A stretch of DNA of 64,000 nt from Nocardioides sp. JQ2195 (GTDB taxonomy: Bacteria > Actinomycetota > Actinomycetes > Propionibacteriales > Nocardioidaceae). Below are positions 1-9,539 of this stretch, one piece after another; the first letter of the stretch is position 1, and every line of letters begins with the position of its first letter. The position numbers and the translations under genes are program-made. The notes below the pieces were generated by a model. The model saw only the letters and a list, made by a program, of their open reading frames with translations, ran no database searches and was not told where the DNA came from. The stretch spans positions 3,038,001-3,102,000 of the forward strand of contig NZ_CP050902.1 in assembly GCF_012272695.1 (NCBI RefSeq), given 5' to 3'.

Positions 1-1221
1 GGGAGCCAGGTCTCCGCGGGGTTCCACGACCACCTCGTCGAGCGCCAGCCAGCCGGCCAACCGGCGCAACTCCACGGCCAGCTCGGCAGCGGTCTCCGTC
101 GGCGCACCGGGCTCGGCGTGGGCTGCCTTCACCAGCAGTCGTCGCGCCGCACGGTCGGCCTTGAGGTCAACCCGGGCGACGATGCGATCCCCCAGGAGGA
201 ACGGCAGCACGTAGTAGCCGTGCACTCGTTTGGCCGCCGGGACGTAGATCTCGATGCGGTAGGAGAAGTCGAACAACCGCTCGGTGCGCTCCCGTTCCCA
301 GACCAGGGGGTCGAACGGGCTCAGCACGGTCCGCGCCGACACCTTCCTGGGGAGCTTGGCTCCGGCGTGCAGGTAGGCCGGGCGCTTCCAGCCCTCCACC
401 GCAACCGGCAGCAGCTCGCCGGAGTCCACCAGGACGTGGATGGCCTCCTGCGCGCTGGCGAGACCGGCGTCGCTCGCGTCGGCGGCAGCTGCCCTGGCCG
501 GCTGGACGCGCATCCGGTAGTAGTCAGCCAGGCATGACGCAGTCGCCACTCCGTGCGACCTGGCCGCCCGGCGCACCAGCTCGACTGCTGCCTCGATCGG
601 TGACGGCTCCGGGGCTGCCAGGACGGCGGACGGCAGGACACGCTCGGGCAGGTCGTAGACCACCTCGAACTGTTGGTTGCGCCCCGCGATGGCCACCTCG
701 CCGCAGGTGAACATGTGGTCGAGCACCTTGCGCTCGTCGGACCAGTTCCAGCCCCAGTGGTCCTTCGAGCGGTGCGCTTCCCGGGACAGCACCTCCGCCA
801 CCTGCCTGGACGTGCTGGCCCCGCGCTCGGTGATCACCGCCCGGATCTCGCGCTCGAGGTCAGGGATGGCCTGGAACCACTTGCCCCTTCCGGCCCGGTA
901 CGACGCCATGCGGTGCTGCATGAACGGCCACAGCTCCACCGGCATCAGGGCCTGGACGTGCGCCCAGTACTCCACGAGTCGCCGCTGCTCACCACCGCTG
1001 GAGGCACGTCGCAACAGGTCCACGTCGTAGGGCCCCATGCGCGCATAGAGCGGCATGTAGTGGGCGCGCTGCAACACGTTCACGCTGTCCACCTGGAGCA
1101 CCCCGGTGCGCTCGACCGTGCGGGTCAGGGTGCGGAGGGTCGGGCGGGAGTGCGGCCGGTCGGTGAAACCCTGGGCGGCCAGCGCGATGCGTCGGGCCTG
1201 GGCCCGGGACAGTGACGTCAC
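1..1221 (-). CDS. AlkZ/YcaQ-type winged-helix DNA glycosylase (C-terminus cut by window edge)
   Basis: Reading the minus strand from a GTG at 1221 gives 407 codons with no stop before position 1. The product matches the HTH_42 family (YcaQ/AlkZ), monofunctional glycosylases that unhook interstrand crosslinks and remove bulky alkylated bases. Near the N-terminus it has LQVDSVN (Q43, V44, D45), the Q-hydrophobic-D catalytic motif of YcaQ-type members. The C-terminal half has the family hallmark SPFDPLVWERERTERLFDF followed by VHGYYVLPFLLGDRIVARVD. Only a few residues should be missing, since the family is about 390-410 residues long. The start lies 7 bases after the stop of the upstream response regulator, so the two may be co-transcribed. 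The specific lesion repaired is not readable from sequence. Confidence 0.85.
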   Translation of the reverse strand, partial: MTSLSRAQARRIALAAQGFTDRPHSRPTLRTLTRTVERTGVLQVDSVNVLQRAHYMPLYARMGPYDVDLLRRASSGGEQRRLVEYWAHVQALMPVELWPFMQHRMASYRAGRGKWFQAIPDLEREIRAVITERGASTSRQVAEVLSREAHRSKDHWGWNWSDERKVLDHMFTCGEVAIAGRNQQFEVVYDLPERVLPSAVLAAPEPSPIEAAVELVRRAARSHGVATASCLADYYRMRVQPARAAAADASDAGLASAQEAIHVLVDSGELLPVAVEGWKRPAYLHAGAKLPRKVSARTVLSPFDPLVWERERTERLFDFSYRIEIYVPAAKRVHGYYVLPFLLGDRIVARVDLKADRAARRLLVKAAHAEPGAPTETAAELAVELRRLAGWLALDEVVVEPRGDLAP

Positions 1222-1228
1222 GAGCAGG

Positions 1229-1912
1229 TCAGGGGATGTCGAGCAGCTTCTCCCGCACGGCGTACATCACGGCCTCCATGCGGGAGTGGAGCTGCAGCTT
1301 CTCCAGGATGTTGCGCACGTGGTTCTTCACGGTGTTCTCGCTGATGAACAGCTGGCGAGCGATCTCGCGGTTGTTCATCCCCTTGGCGACCAGACGCAGC
1401 ACCTCGAGCTCACGCTCGGTCAGGCGCAGCCCGGTGACCTGCTCCCGCTCCGGCTTGGACATCTGCTTGAACTCGTCGATCAGCTTCACCGCCATCGACG
1501 GGCTGATCAGGGACTGGCCGTCGGCAACCACGCGCACGGCTTGGGCCACCTCCTCGATCGAGGAGTCCTTGAGGAGGTAGCCGGACGCACCGCTCTTGAC
1601 CGCTTCGTAGAGGTCGGCCTCCTCGTCGGAGACAGTCAGCATGATGATCTTTGCCGACGGAACCGCTTCCTTGATCGCCACGCAGGCCTCGATGCCGGAT
1701 CGCTTCGGCATGCGGACGTCGAGGAGGACCACGTCGGGGGCCGAGCTGATCGCCAGGTCGGTGCCCTCGATGCCGTCCCCGGCCTCACCGATGACCTCGA
1801 TGCCGGACTCCACCCCGAGCAGCATGGTCAGACCGCGTCTGAAGAGCTCCTGGTCGTCGACCACCAGGACACGGATCGGTTCGGACTCGCCGGAAGCGTT
1901 GCTGTCTGTCAC
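1229..1912 (-). CDS. NarL/LuxR-type response regulator (orphan)
   Basis: This 227-residue protein has an N-terminal receiver domain with acidic residues D19/D20, phosphoacceptor D65 in VVLLDVRMP, T93 and K115. A LuxR-type helix-turn-helix follows at about 164-211 (LTERELEVLRLVAKG, then ISENTVKNHVRNIL). It should be a phosphorylation-dependent transcription factor. No histidine kinase gene adjoins it, so it is an orphan regulator here. A similar orphan regulator sits beside hpf and secA in Streptomyces, so the position looks conserved. The target genes cannot be read from the window. Confidence 0.93.
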   Translation of the reverse strand: MTDSNASGESEPIRVLVVDDQELFRRGLTMLLGVESGIEVIGEAGDGIEGTDLAISSAPDVVLLDVRMPKRSGIEACVAIKEAVPSAKIIMLTVSDEEADLYEAVKSGASGYLLKDSSIEEVAQAVRVVADGQSLISPSMAVKLIDEFKQMSKPEREQVTGLRLTERELEVLRLVAKGMNNREIARQLFISENTVKNHVRNILEKLQLHSRMEAVMYAVREKLLDIP

Positions 1913-1991
1913 AAGGGCATCATGGCACGACCGGGCGACATCTGCCGTCCCCGAGCGTCCCGGTCGTGCCTGATGGCCATGGATGAACCGG

Positions 1992-2615
1992 TCAGCTGTC
2001 GACGTCGAGCGAGATCACGCCGTAGTCGTAACCACGCCGGCGATAGACCACTGCGGGCCGCTCGCTGTCCTTGTCGACGTAGAGGTAGAAGTCGTGCCCG
2101 ACCAGCTCCATCTCGTAGAGCGCCTGGTCCAACGTCATCGGCGTCGCGCTGTGGGACTTCTCGCGGACCACCAACGGGCCGTCACCGGTCACGGTGATCG
2201 GGCCGACCTGGCGCTCGGTGGTGACGACGTCGTCCTGCTCGACAACGGTCTCCACCGGGGGCTGGGCGTCGGCCAGCGCCTCCCCCACGGACACCGGGGT
2301 GTGGCGTCCGCGGTGGACGCGGCGACGGTCGGCCGCGCGCCGCATCTGGGAGGCCATCTTGTCGAGCGCCAGGTCAAGGGCGCCCATCTTGTCGTCAGCT
2401 GCGGCCTCGGCCCGGATGACGGGCCCCTTGGAGTGGGCCGTCAGCTCCACGCGAACCGACCGATCGTGCTGGCGCGGGTTGCGCTCCTTCTCCACCTCGA
2501 CGAGCACTCGCATGATGCGATGGTCGTGCTTCTCGAGTTTGGCGAGCTTCTCCTCGACATGACTGCGGAACCGATCGGACACCTCGCAGTGTCGAGCGTT
2601 CACCACAACGTCCAT
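1992..2615 (-). CDS. hpf: Long-form ribosome hibernation promoting factor
   Basis: The 207-residue protein begins MDVVVNARHCEVSD. It has the two-part layout of long HPF: an N-terminal S30AE/YfiA fold (about 1-100) and a conserved C-terminal dimerisation domain near its end (MTLDQALYEMELVGHDFYLY). It dimerises idle 70S ribosomes into 100S particles during stress or stationary phase. The ATG at 2615 is chosen because GGGAGG lies six bases upstream; a longer frame from a GTG at 2666 adds 17 residues not typical of the family. The gene sits between comF and the orphan regulator, as in other actinobacteria. Confidence 0.93.
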   Translation of the reverse strand: MDVVVNARHCEVSDRFRSHVEEKLAKLEKHDHRIMRVLVEVEKERNPRQHDRSVRVELTAHSKGPVIRAEAAADDKMGALDLALDKMASQMRRAADRRRVHRGRHTPVSVGEALADAQPPVETVVEQDDVVTTERQVGPITVTGDGPLVVREKSHSATPMTLDQALYEMELVGHDFYLYVDKDSERPAVVYRRRGYDYGVISLDVDS

Positions 2616-3044
2616 GTGGACCTCCCGTGCCTTGAATTGGATACTTCGAGCGCGCCGGAGGACCACCTCTGGGGTGGCCTCCGGACGTGGGTAGGAGTCC
2701 GCTCGGCCGACCTGGTCTTCGACCCCACAACCGCCTGCTGAGGTTCTCGCGGCTTGGTGCCACTACCCACCTTCTCCCGACGGACCGCCGTGTCTGACGA
2801 CAGGGCCGGGGCAGGACTTACTTCTAAGCCGCACCGTGATCGTCCGCACCCGGGAAGCGATGTCCCGACCGTGGACTTACGTGGGCCGTTTCGCCTGCGA
2901 CTGGCTTCGGCTTGTCGCCAAGGCTCATCGAGCCAGCTGACGACGCAACCACGGACCCGAACGGACTCCATGCAGAGACGTTAGTCTCTTCCCGCCCACA
3001 AGACCAGCGCGCCGTCCCGATCCGGTCCGGCCCACGGGAGATCT
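2616..3044. other. Gene-free stretch between comF and hpf
   Basis: About 430 bases without a convincing coding frame; the open frames here match no family and conflict with one another. It must carry the hpf promoter and the comF 3' end, but no clear hairpin terminator or promoter consensus can be picked out by eye. Confidence 0.5.
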
Positions 3045-3836
3045 TCAGGATGTGGGGGCATCCGTCCGCGGTTCGGCTCCCGCCCGGGCCCCGCCCGGCA
3101 GCCGTTTGCGGGTCGCGGCGATCGTCGCTGCCCCGAGCACTCCGAGCCCGCAGGCGCGCAAGGCCCGCTGAGCCTCCGCTGCGGTGGCGCCCGTCGTCAG
3201 GACGTCGTCGCACACGACGACCCAGGCCCGACCCGTCGTGGCGGCCAGCCGTTCCAGCCCACGGCCGCGCACCCACATCGATCCGGCCAGGTTCGCCGCG
3301 CGCCCAGCTGCGTCCAGCTCCGACTGGTCGAGGACCCGTCCGACGTGCAGCAGAGAAGCCGCCTCCGCACGGTGGCCGATCCGGCGCAGCTCGCGCGCCG
3401 CAACCCGTGTGACCAGGAGCGTCGGGTCATGTCCGCGAGCTCGCACGCGTGCCCGTTGCGACGGGACCGGGACCAGCACCAGCGGCGAGCCCGTGACGAC
3501 GCCTGCGGTGCCGGCCAGTCCGGCCACGGCTCTCGCCAGCAGCTCGCCGAGGGGGCGCCTCAGGGAGAACTGTTGTCGTTCCTTGTGGCCCAGGATCAAC
3601 GTGCGCAGCAGCCCGTCGTACTCCCCCGCGGCCCAGGGCCGAACGAGCTCGGGCGGACACGGTGTGGGGGCCGACGCACGCTCAGCGCCCATCAGCCCTT
3701 CCCGGCACCGCCGGCACAGCAGGGTCCCCGGCTGCCCACAACCGGGGCAGGCCGAGCCGGTGACCAGATCCATCAGGGCGGGGAGCACCCCCACAGCCGA
3801 CCGCTTCCAGCGGCCCCGGGCAAGCCCCTGGTCCAC
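3045..3836 (-). CDS. ComF-family phosphoribosyltransferase-like protein
   Basis: The 263-residue protein starts at a GTG. Near the N-terminus it has a zinc-ribbon-like double CxxC (ACPGCG, then LCRRC). The C-terminal phosphoribosyltransferase domain carries the PRPP-binding loop VVCDDVLTTGATAAEA. ComF proteins assist uptake or processing of transforming DNA in competent bacteria, but in actinobacteria the role is unknown and the substrate cannot be inferred. The gene is 9 bases downstream of lpqB. An in-frame ATG at codon 22 (MDLVTGSACPGC) is a possible alternative start because no good ribosome site precedes the GTG. Confidence 0.87.
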   Translation of the reverse strand: MDQGLARGRWKRSAVGVLPALMDLVTGSACPGCGQPGTLLCRRCREGLMGAERASAPTPCPPELVRPWAAGEYDGLLRTLILGHKERQQFSLRRPLGELLARAVAGLAGTAGVVTGSPLVLVPVPSQRARVRARGHDPTLLVTRVAARELRRIGHRAEAASLLHVGRVLDQSELDAAGRAANLAGSMWVRGRGLERLAATTGRAWVVVCDDVLTTGATAAEAQRALRACGLGVLGAATIAATRKRLPGGARAGAEPRTDAPTS

Positions 3837-3845
3837 GCCTGTGGA

Positions 3846-5585
3846 TCACCCCACGTAGGTGAGTGACAGGAGCCCGTCCTTGGGTGGCAGTACGTCGCTG
3901 TCAGGAGTCAGGTCGTAGACCTTGCCGGAAGCGGCCACCGCCCACGCACCTGACGCCGGGTCCGGCGAACCGACCAGTCGCACCACCTTGTCCCGGACCA
4001 GCTCGATCGGCACGTCCGCCGACAGCACGACGTCGGACCCGTCCACCGAGACGGTGGTCAGCTGGGTGAGGTCGTTGGTGATGACCCGCGACATCACCAC
4101 TTCGGTCGGCGAGTGCCAGGCCAGCGCACGAATCCGCACCAGCTCGTCCGGGAAACGACGCGTCACCGTGGCCGGGGTGCCGCGCACCTTGTTCCCGGCC
4201 AGCGCGATCCGGCTCTGCACGACCACGTCGCCCTGCTTGCGTCGGAGCACGGCGATCAGACGCGTGCCGTCACGGGAGACCAGGAAGTGGGTCACCCGCT
4301 TCCCGGACACCCCGGGCACCGGGACGACGTGGCGTTGGCCCCTGCGCACGTAGGAGACGACGGCACCACCTGAGGTGCGGTCCACCAGCCACAACCGGTT
4401 CGAGACGTCCCAGGCGGGCTCCAGGAAGTCGCTGCCACCGGCGAGGGTCGACACCGTTGCCGCCTCGCCCTCGGACGTCGGGGCCGACAGCACCGAGCGG
4501 CCGTCCGAGGTGACCCCGGCGATCTGGGTCGCCTGCAGGTTCACCGCGATCGTGCGGAGGCCGTACTCGGCGGTCCCGAACGGTCCGGTGTCGTGGTTCT
4601 CCCGACCACTGATCGAGGACACCACCCGCCCCTCGCGCAGGCCGAAGAGCCCCTGCCAGGAGTTCGCCCCGATGGGGTTGTACTCCTCGCCGATGTCGAC
4701 GTCGAAGGCCGACGACGAGCCTGACGTGGTGACCGGGGTCTCGTTGATGGTGAGGCGGACCCGGCTCACGGACGGGTCCTGGCGCAGCGTCCAGGCGATC
4801 TGCACGGTCATCAGCTCCACGCTCTCGGGGTCGAGCGTCGTGATGTCCCCGCGCAGCGAGACCTCCGCGACGCCGTCCGCCGAGACCGGCGCGGAGAGGT
4901 CCAGGTTCATGTCGTCGGGGATGTAGGACCTCAGCACCCCGTCCAGGCGCGCCCCGGGGCCGCGGAGCAGTCCCCGCATCAGGACGGCTGACAGCTGGCC
5001 GCTGCGCGGCACGAAGACGGGTTCGGGAACCACCACGCGTGCCGTCGGATCCACGAAGTAGAGCGAAGCCTGGCGGTAGCGTCCCTCGAAGAACTCGTCG
5101 GAGACGATCATCGCGTCGGGCGGGTCGGCGATGCGCCACTCCCCGTCCTCCACGGTCATCCCGAAGGACAGCACTCGCTGCTTGTCCGACACCGGGCCCT
5201 GCCAGGCACCCCGGGCGTCCAGGTGATTGGCGTCCAGGAGGGTCACCGAGACCTCGTTGGTCCCCGACGGGGTCTGAATGTCGTCGTAGGTGATCATCTG
5301 GCGCTCGGGATGCCACGACTCGCGCGCGTCCTCGGAGAGGAACTGCTTGGCCACCGCCGTGGTGGTCGGGTTGGCCATCATCGCGTCGAGGAAGTGGCTC
5401 ACGATCTCCGTGGCCCGCTCACCGGGCTGCGGGGGCCGCGGGTCGTAGGGGTAGCCGGGGTCCTGGGAGGACGCACCCGTGTCGTCGCCCACCTGGACGT
5501 CGCCGCTGTCGGGCATGCTCACGCACGCCGAGCACAGCATCAGCGCGACCACGGCCAGCACGAGTCCACGGGTCCGGACGGTCAT
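3846..5585 (-). CDS. lpqB: Lipoprotein LpqB, MtrAB accessory protein
   Basis: The 579-residue protein opens with a signal sequence (TRGLVLAVVALMLCSAC) and a lipobox-like cysteine at position 21. A GerMN domain fills the middle, and the C-terminal half looks like a beta-propeller. In mycobacteria and corynebacteria LpqB is anchored outside the membrane, interacts with the sensor domain of MtrB and modulates MtrA phosphorylation. The start at 5585 overlaps the mtrB stop by the ATGA arrangement, which favours it over an upstream frame reaching 5714 and implies translational coupling. The gene order mtrA-mtrB-lpqB-comF-hpf is the standard actinobacterial one. Confidence 0.94.
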   Translation of the reverse strand: MTVRTRGLVLAVVALMLCSACVSMPDSGDVQVGDDTGASSQDPGYPYDPRPPQPGERATEIVSHFLDAMMANPTTTAVAKQFLSEDARESWHPERQMITYDDIQTPSGTNEVSVTLLDANHLDARGAWQGPVSDKQRVLSFGMTVEDGEWRIADPPDAMIVSDEFFEGRYRQASLYFVDPTARVVVPEPVFVPRSGQLSAVLMRGLLRGPGARLDGVLRSYIPDDMNLDLSAPVSADGVAEVSLRGDITTLDPESVELMTVQIAWTLRQDPSVSRVRLTINETPVTTSGSSSAFDVDIGEEYNPIGANSWQGLFGLREGRVVSSISGRENHDTGPFGTAEYGLRTIAVNLQATQIAGVTSDGRSVLSAPTSEGEAATVSTLAGGSDFLEPAWDVSNRLWLVDRTSGGAVVSYVRRGQRHVVPVPGVSGKRVTHFLVSRDGTRLIAVLRRKQGDVVVQSRIALAGNKVRGTPATVTRRFPDELVRIRALAWHSPTEVVMSRVITNDLTQLTTVSVDGSDVVLSADVPIELVRDKVVRLVGSPDPASGAWAVAASGKVYDLTPDSDVLPPKDGLLSLTYVG

Positions 5586-7183
5586 GTCGCCATCTCCTCG
5601 GCATCGTCGGGAACCAGCGGCAACGGACTGTGCCGCAGCACCTGGCTCACCCGGCGCGGCAGGGTCAGCCGGAACTGGGCGCCCTCCCCCGGCTGGCCCC
5701 AGGCCTGCAACCATCCTCCGTGCAGGTGGGTGTCCTCCAAGGAGATCGACAGGCCCAGGCCGGTGCCTCCGCTGGTGCGGGCCCGAGCCGGGTCGGCACG
5801 CCAGAACCTGTTGAACACCAGGGCCGCCTCACCCGGGGCGAGGCCGACCCCGTGGTCGCGCACGGCGATCGCCGCGGCGTGCTCGTCGGCGTTCACCAGG
5901 ATCACGATCCCCGTCGAGTCCGCGTGGTCGATCGCATTGCTCACCAGGTTGCGGACGATCCGCTCCACGCGCCTGGAGTCCGCCTCCGCCAGGCAGGGAT
6001 CGGAGAGCGCGGTGACGGTGACCGTGGTGTGGCGCTGCTCCGCGAGTGCCCTGGTCATGTCCACCACACGGTGGGCGACGTCGACGAGGTTCACGTCGTC
6101 GAGCTCCAGTGCGGCCGCTCCGGCGTCGAAGCGGCTGATCTCGAGCAGGTCGCTGAGCAGGCCCTCGAAGCGGTCGAGCTCGGTCTGCAGCAGCTCTGCC
6201 GCACGAGCCGTGACCGGGTCGAAGTCGGCCCGCGCGTCGTACAGCACGTCGCCGGCCATCCGCACCGTCGTCAGGGGTGTGCGCAGCTCGTGGGAGACGT
6301 CGGAGGTGAAGCGTCGCTGGACCCGGGACAGCTCCTCCAGCTGCCGGATCTGGCGCTGCAGGCTGGAGGCCATCTGGTTGAACGAGGTCGCCAGGCGGGC
6401 GATGTCGTCCTCACCGCGCACCCGCAGCCGCTCCTCGAGCTCACCGGCAGCGAGTCGCTCCGCCACCCGGCGAGCCATCCGCACGGGGGTCACCACCTGG
6501 CGGGTCACCAGCCAGGTGAGCCCGGCGACGAGCACCAGCAGCAGGGCACCCGCGGTGATCAGCGCACGCGTGACCAGGTCGAGGGTCTCCTGTTCCTGCT
6601 GCATCGGGAAGACGTAGTAGATTGTGTAGAACTCGCCGTCGGCGGGCAGGCGGATCCGCGAGCCGACCACGATCCCCGGCCCGTCGGCGCGACCGCTCTC
6701 CGGCAGGTAGCGGACCCGGGAGAACGCCCAGGCGGTCGCGTCGCTCTCGTCGAGGTGCTCCACCAGCTCGTCGGGCACGCTGTCGAGGTCGAGGCCGGTG
6801 GAGTAGCGCGGGCCGCTGACCGCCAGGTCGGTCGGTTCCTCGCCGATGGGACCGTTCAGCACCACGGAGAACCCCCGCGAGGCCCCTCGCGAGATGATCG
6901 GGTCGACCAGCTGCTGGAGCTGCAGGCTCGCCTCGTCGTCGGTGCCGGGCACGGTTGCCAGGCGGGCGCGTGCATCGGCGGTCTCGTTGGCCGCCTCCGC
7001 GACGACGCGCTCGACCCGCGCGTCGACCAGTCCGTCCTTGGTCTGCTGCAGCAGGAACCAGCCGACGACACTGAACACGATGGCGGAGAGCAGCACCGTG
7101 CTCACCACGACCCGGGCCTGGATCGACCGACGCCAGAACGTCAGGGTCCAGCGGATGGCGTCAGTCAACGGCCGCGAGCGCAT
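5582..7183 (-). CDS. mtrB: Sensor histidine kinase MtrB
   Basis: The 533-residue membrane kinase has TM1 at about 26-46, an extracytoplasmic region, TM2 at about 205-228 and HAMP at about 229-281. The dimerisation domain carries phosphoacceptor H298 (SDVSHELRTPLT). The ATPase domain has an N box around N412-N416, G1 DHGVG (443-447) and G2 GGTGLGLSI (472-480). It partners MtrA to control cell-wall hydrolases, osmotic response and division in actinobacteria. It lies 55 bases downstream of mtrA and overlaps lpqB by four bases. Confidence 0.96.
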   Translation of the reverse strand: MRSRPLTDAIRWTLTFWRRSIQARVVVSTVLLSAIVFSVVGWFLLQQTKDGLVDARVERVVAEAANETADARARLATVPGTDDEASLQLQQLVDPIISRGASRGFSVVLNGPIGEEPTDLAVSGPRYSTGLDLDSVPDELVEHLDESDATAWAFSRVRYLPESGRADGPGIVVGSRIRLPADGEFYTIYYVFPMQQEQETLDLVTRALITAGALLLVLVAGLTWLVTRQVVTPVRMARRVAERLAAGELEERLRVRGEDDIARLATSFNQMASSLQRQIRQLEELSRVQRRFTSDVSHELRTPLTTVRMAGDVLYDARADFDPVTARAAELLQTELDRFEGLLSDLLEISRFDAGAAALELDDVNLVDVAHRVVDMTRALAEQRHTTVTVTALSDPCLAEADSRRVERIVRNLVSNAIDHADSTGIVILVNADEHAAAIAVRDHGVGLAPGEAALVFNRFWRADPARARTSGGTGLGLSISLEDTHLHGGWLQAWGQPGEGAQFRLTLPRRVSQVLRHSPLPLVPDDAEEMAT

Positions 7184-7238
7184 GTGGGTTGCCTAGGCCA
7201 TCTCTCTCGAGGATCGGCCGTCGCTGGGGAGTCATGGC

Positions 7239-7940
7239 CTAGGAGCTTCCGGCCTTGTATCCCACCCCACGGACCGTGACCACGATCTCGGGGTTCTCCG
7301 GGTCCTGCTCGACCTTGGAGCGAAGGCGCTGGACGTGCACGTTGACCAGACGGGTGTCGGCGGCGTGACGGTAGCCCCACACCTGTTCCAGCAGGACCTC
7401 GCGGGTGAACACCTGCCACGGCTTGCGGGCGAGGCAGACCAGGAGGTCGAACTCCAACGGGGTCAGGTTGACCGACTCGCTGCCCCGCGTCACCGAGTGA
7501 CCGGCGACGTCGATGCTCAGGTCGCCGATGGTGAGGCTCTCCTGCGGCGAGCTGTCGGTACGGCGTACGCGCGCGCGGATGCGGGCCACGAGCTCCTTGG
7601 GCTTGAACGGCTTGACGATGTAGTCGTCGGCCCCGGACTCGAGGCCGACGACCACGTCGACAGTGTCGCCCTTGGCAGTGAGCATGACGATCGGGATGCC
7701 GGACTCGGCCCGGATCTCCTTGCACACGTCGATGCCGTCCTTGCCGGGCAGCATCAGGTCGAGCAGCAGCACGTCGGGACGGAAGTCACGGAACTCGGCC
7801 AGGGCCAGGTCACCCCGCGGGCACACCCTGGCCTCGAAGCCCTCCTGCCGGAGCACGATCGTGAGCATCTCGGCAAGGGACGCGTCGTCGTCGACGACGA
7901 GGACGCGCCCCTTGGTTCCGAAGTCGTTCGCTGCGCTCAT
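7239..7940 (-). CDS. mtrA: OmpR-type response regulator MtrA
   Basis: The 233-residue regulator has acidic pocket D17-D19, phosphoacceptor D61 (VLLLDLMLPGKDG), T88 and K110. A C-terminal winged-helix DNA-binding domain follows (LTPLEFDLLVCLARKP, then VNVHVQRLRSKVE). The start MSAANDFG at 7940 is used; an upstream extension to 8045 lies inside the sahH coding region. MtrA is essential in mycobacteria and regulates replication and wall-remodelling genes. The sahH stop is only 13 bases upstream, so sahH and mtrA are probably on one transcript. Confidence 0.97.
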   Translation of the reverse strand: MSAANDFGTKGRVLVVDDDASLAEMLTIVLRQEGFEARVCPRGDLALAEFRDFRPDVLLLDLMLPGKDGIDVCKEIRAESGIPIVMLTAKGDTVDVVVGLESGADDYIVKPFKPKELVARIRARVRRTDSSPQESLTIGDLSIDVAGHSVTRGSESVNLTPLEFDLLVCLARKPWQVFTREVLLEQVWGYRHAADTRLVNVHVQRLRSKVEQDPENPEIVVTVRGVGYKAGSS

Positions 7941-7953
7941 GGGGTGGTCCCGC

Positions 7954-9405
7954 TCAGTAGCGGTACTGCTCCGACTTGTAGGGACCCTCGACCGGGACGC
8001 CGAGGTAGTCGGCCTGCTCCTGGGTGAGCTCGGTGAGCTCGACACCGAGAGCGTCGAGGTGCAGTCGGGCGACCTCCTCGTCGAGGTGCTTGGGCAGGAC
8101 GTAGACGCCCACCGGGTACTCCTCGGTCTTGGTGAAGAGCTCGATCTGGGCCAGCACCTGGTTGGTGAAGGAGTTCGACATGACGAACGACGGGTGGCCG
8201 GTCGCGTTGCCGAGGTTGAGCAGGCGACCCTCCGACAGCACGATGACCTTCTTGCCGTCGGGGAAGATCCACTGGTGGACCTGGGGCTTGATCTCGTCCT
8301 TCACGATGCCCTCGATGCGCGACAACCCGGCCATGTTGATCTCGTTGTCGAAGTGGCCGATGTTGCCGACGATCGCCTGGTGCTTCATCTTCTCGAAGTG
8401 CTCGACCCGGATGATGTCGAAGTTCCCCGTCGTGGTGATGAAGATGTCAGCCGTCTCGACGACCGACTCGAGGCGCTTGACCTCGTAGCCGTCCATCGCC
8501 GCCTGCAGTGCGCAGATCGGGTCGATCTCGGTGACGATGACGCGAGCACCCTGGCCGCGCAGCGACTCCGCGGAGCCCTTGCCGACGTCGCCGTAGCCAC
8601 AGACGACGGCGACCTTTCCGCCGATCATCACGTCGGTGCCTCGGTTGATGCCGTCGATCAGCGAGTGGCGGCAGCCGTACTTGTTGTCGAACTTCGACTT
8701 GGTGACCGAGTCGTTGACGTTGATCGCCGGGAAGAGCAGCGAGCCCTCCTTGAAGCGGTCGTAGAGGCGCAGCACACCGGTGGTGGTCTCCTCGGAGACG
8801 CCCTTGATGTCGTTGGCGATGGTGGTCCAGCGCTGCGGGTCGTTCTCCAGCGAGCGGGCCAGGACGCGCAGCACCTCCTTGAACTCCTCGTTGTCGGTGG
8901 AGTCCTGGCTCGGAACGGCGCCGGCCTTCTCGAACTCCACACCCTTGTGCACGAGGAGCGTGATGTCACCACCGTCGTCGAGGAGCATGTTGGGACCGAC
9001 CGGGTTGCCGGCGTCGTCGGTGAAGGCGAAGACCTTCTCGGCCTCGTCCCAGTACTCGGCGAGGGTCTCGCCCTTCCAGGCGAAGACCGGGGTGCCCTGC
9101 GGGTTCTCGGGGGTCCCCCCGCTGCTCGGCGGGCCGACGACGACCGCGGCGGCGGCGTGGTCCTGGGTGGAGAAGATGTTGCAGGTGGCCCAGCGCACGT
9201 CGGCGCCGAGGGCGACCAGGGTCTCGATCAGGACCGCGGTCTGCACGGTCATGTGCAGGGAACCGGCGATCCGGGCACCCTTCAGCGGCTGCGCGTCGCC
9301 GTACGTCGTGCGAAGGGAGACCAGGCCGGGCATCTCGTGCTCGGCGAGGGTGAGCTCCTTGCGGCCGAACTCGGCCAGGCTCAGGTCAGCAACGTTGTAA
9401 TCCAT
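7954..9405 (-). CDS. sahH: S-adenosylhomocysteine hydrolase
   Basis: The 483-residue protein matches AdoHcy hydrolase over its full length: substrate-domain motifs ([26 protein letters not shown]), the NAD-binding loop [12 protein letters not shown] and the C-terminal PYKSEQYRY characteristic of the family. It splits S-adenosylhomocysteine into adenosine and homocysteine, relieving product inhibition of methyltransferases. The insertion around 95-135 ([19 protein letters not shown]) is typical of the long bacterial form. It heads the mtrA-mtrB-lpqB group, as in Corynebacterium and Mycobacterium (where tmk may intervene). GAGGACC upstream of the ATG can serve as ribosome site. Confidence 0.97.
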   Translation of the reverse strand: MDYNVADLSLAEFGRKELTLAEHEMPGLVSLRTTYGDAQPLKGARIAGSLHMTVQTAVLIETLVALGADVRWATCNIFSTQDHAAAAVVVGPPSSGGTPENPQGTPVFAWKGETLAEYWDEAEKVFAFTDDAGNPVGPNMLLDDGGDITLLVHKGVEFEKAGAVPSQDSTDNEEFKEVLRVLARSLENDPQRWTTIANDIKGVSEETTTGVLRLYDRFKEGSLLFPAINVNDSVTKSKFDNKYGCRHSLIDGINRGTDVMIGGKVAVVCGYGDVGKGSAESLRGQGARVIVTEIDPICALQAAMDGYEVKRLESVVETADIFITTTGNFDIIRVEHFEKMKHQAIVGNIGHFDNEINMAGLSRIEGIVKDEIKPQVHQWIFPDGKKVIVLSEGRLLNLGNATGHPSFVMSNSFTNQVLAQIELFTKTEEYPVGVYVLPKHLDEEVARLHLDALGVELTELTQEQADYLGVPVEGPYKSEQYRY

Positions 9406-9539
9406 CGAATGGTCCTCAACATGTTCGACTGCGTGCCGCGGTGCATCTGCAACTCTTCGGGATCTCCCGCGCGGACTCGGCCAAGACTACAAGCGTGTGC
9501 CGCCGGCCACAGAATCATCGGACGAATGCTGCTGCCGGA

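Noticed and set aside
9406-9539. SAH or SAM riboswitch upstream of sahH
   Set aside because: The 130-base leader contains no recognisable SAH-riboswitch core and no convincing paired stems in the expected order.
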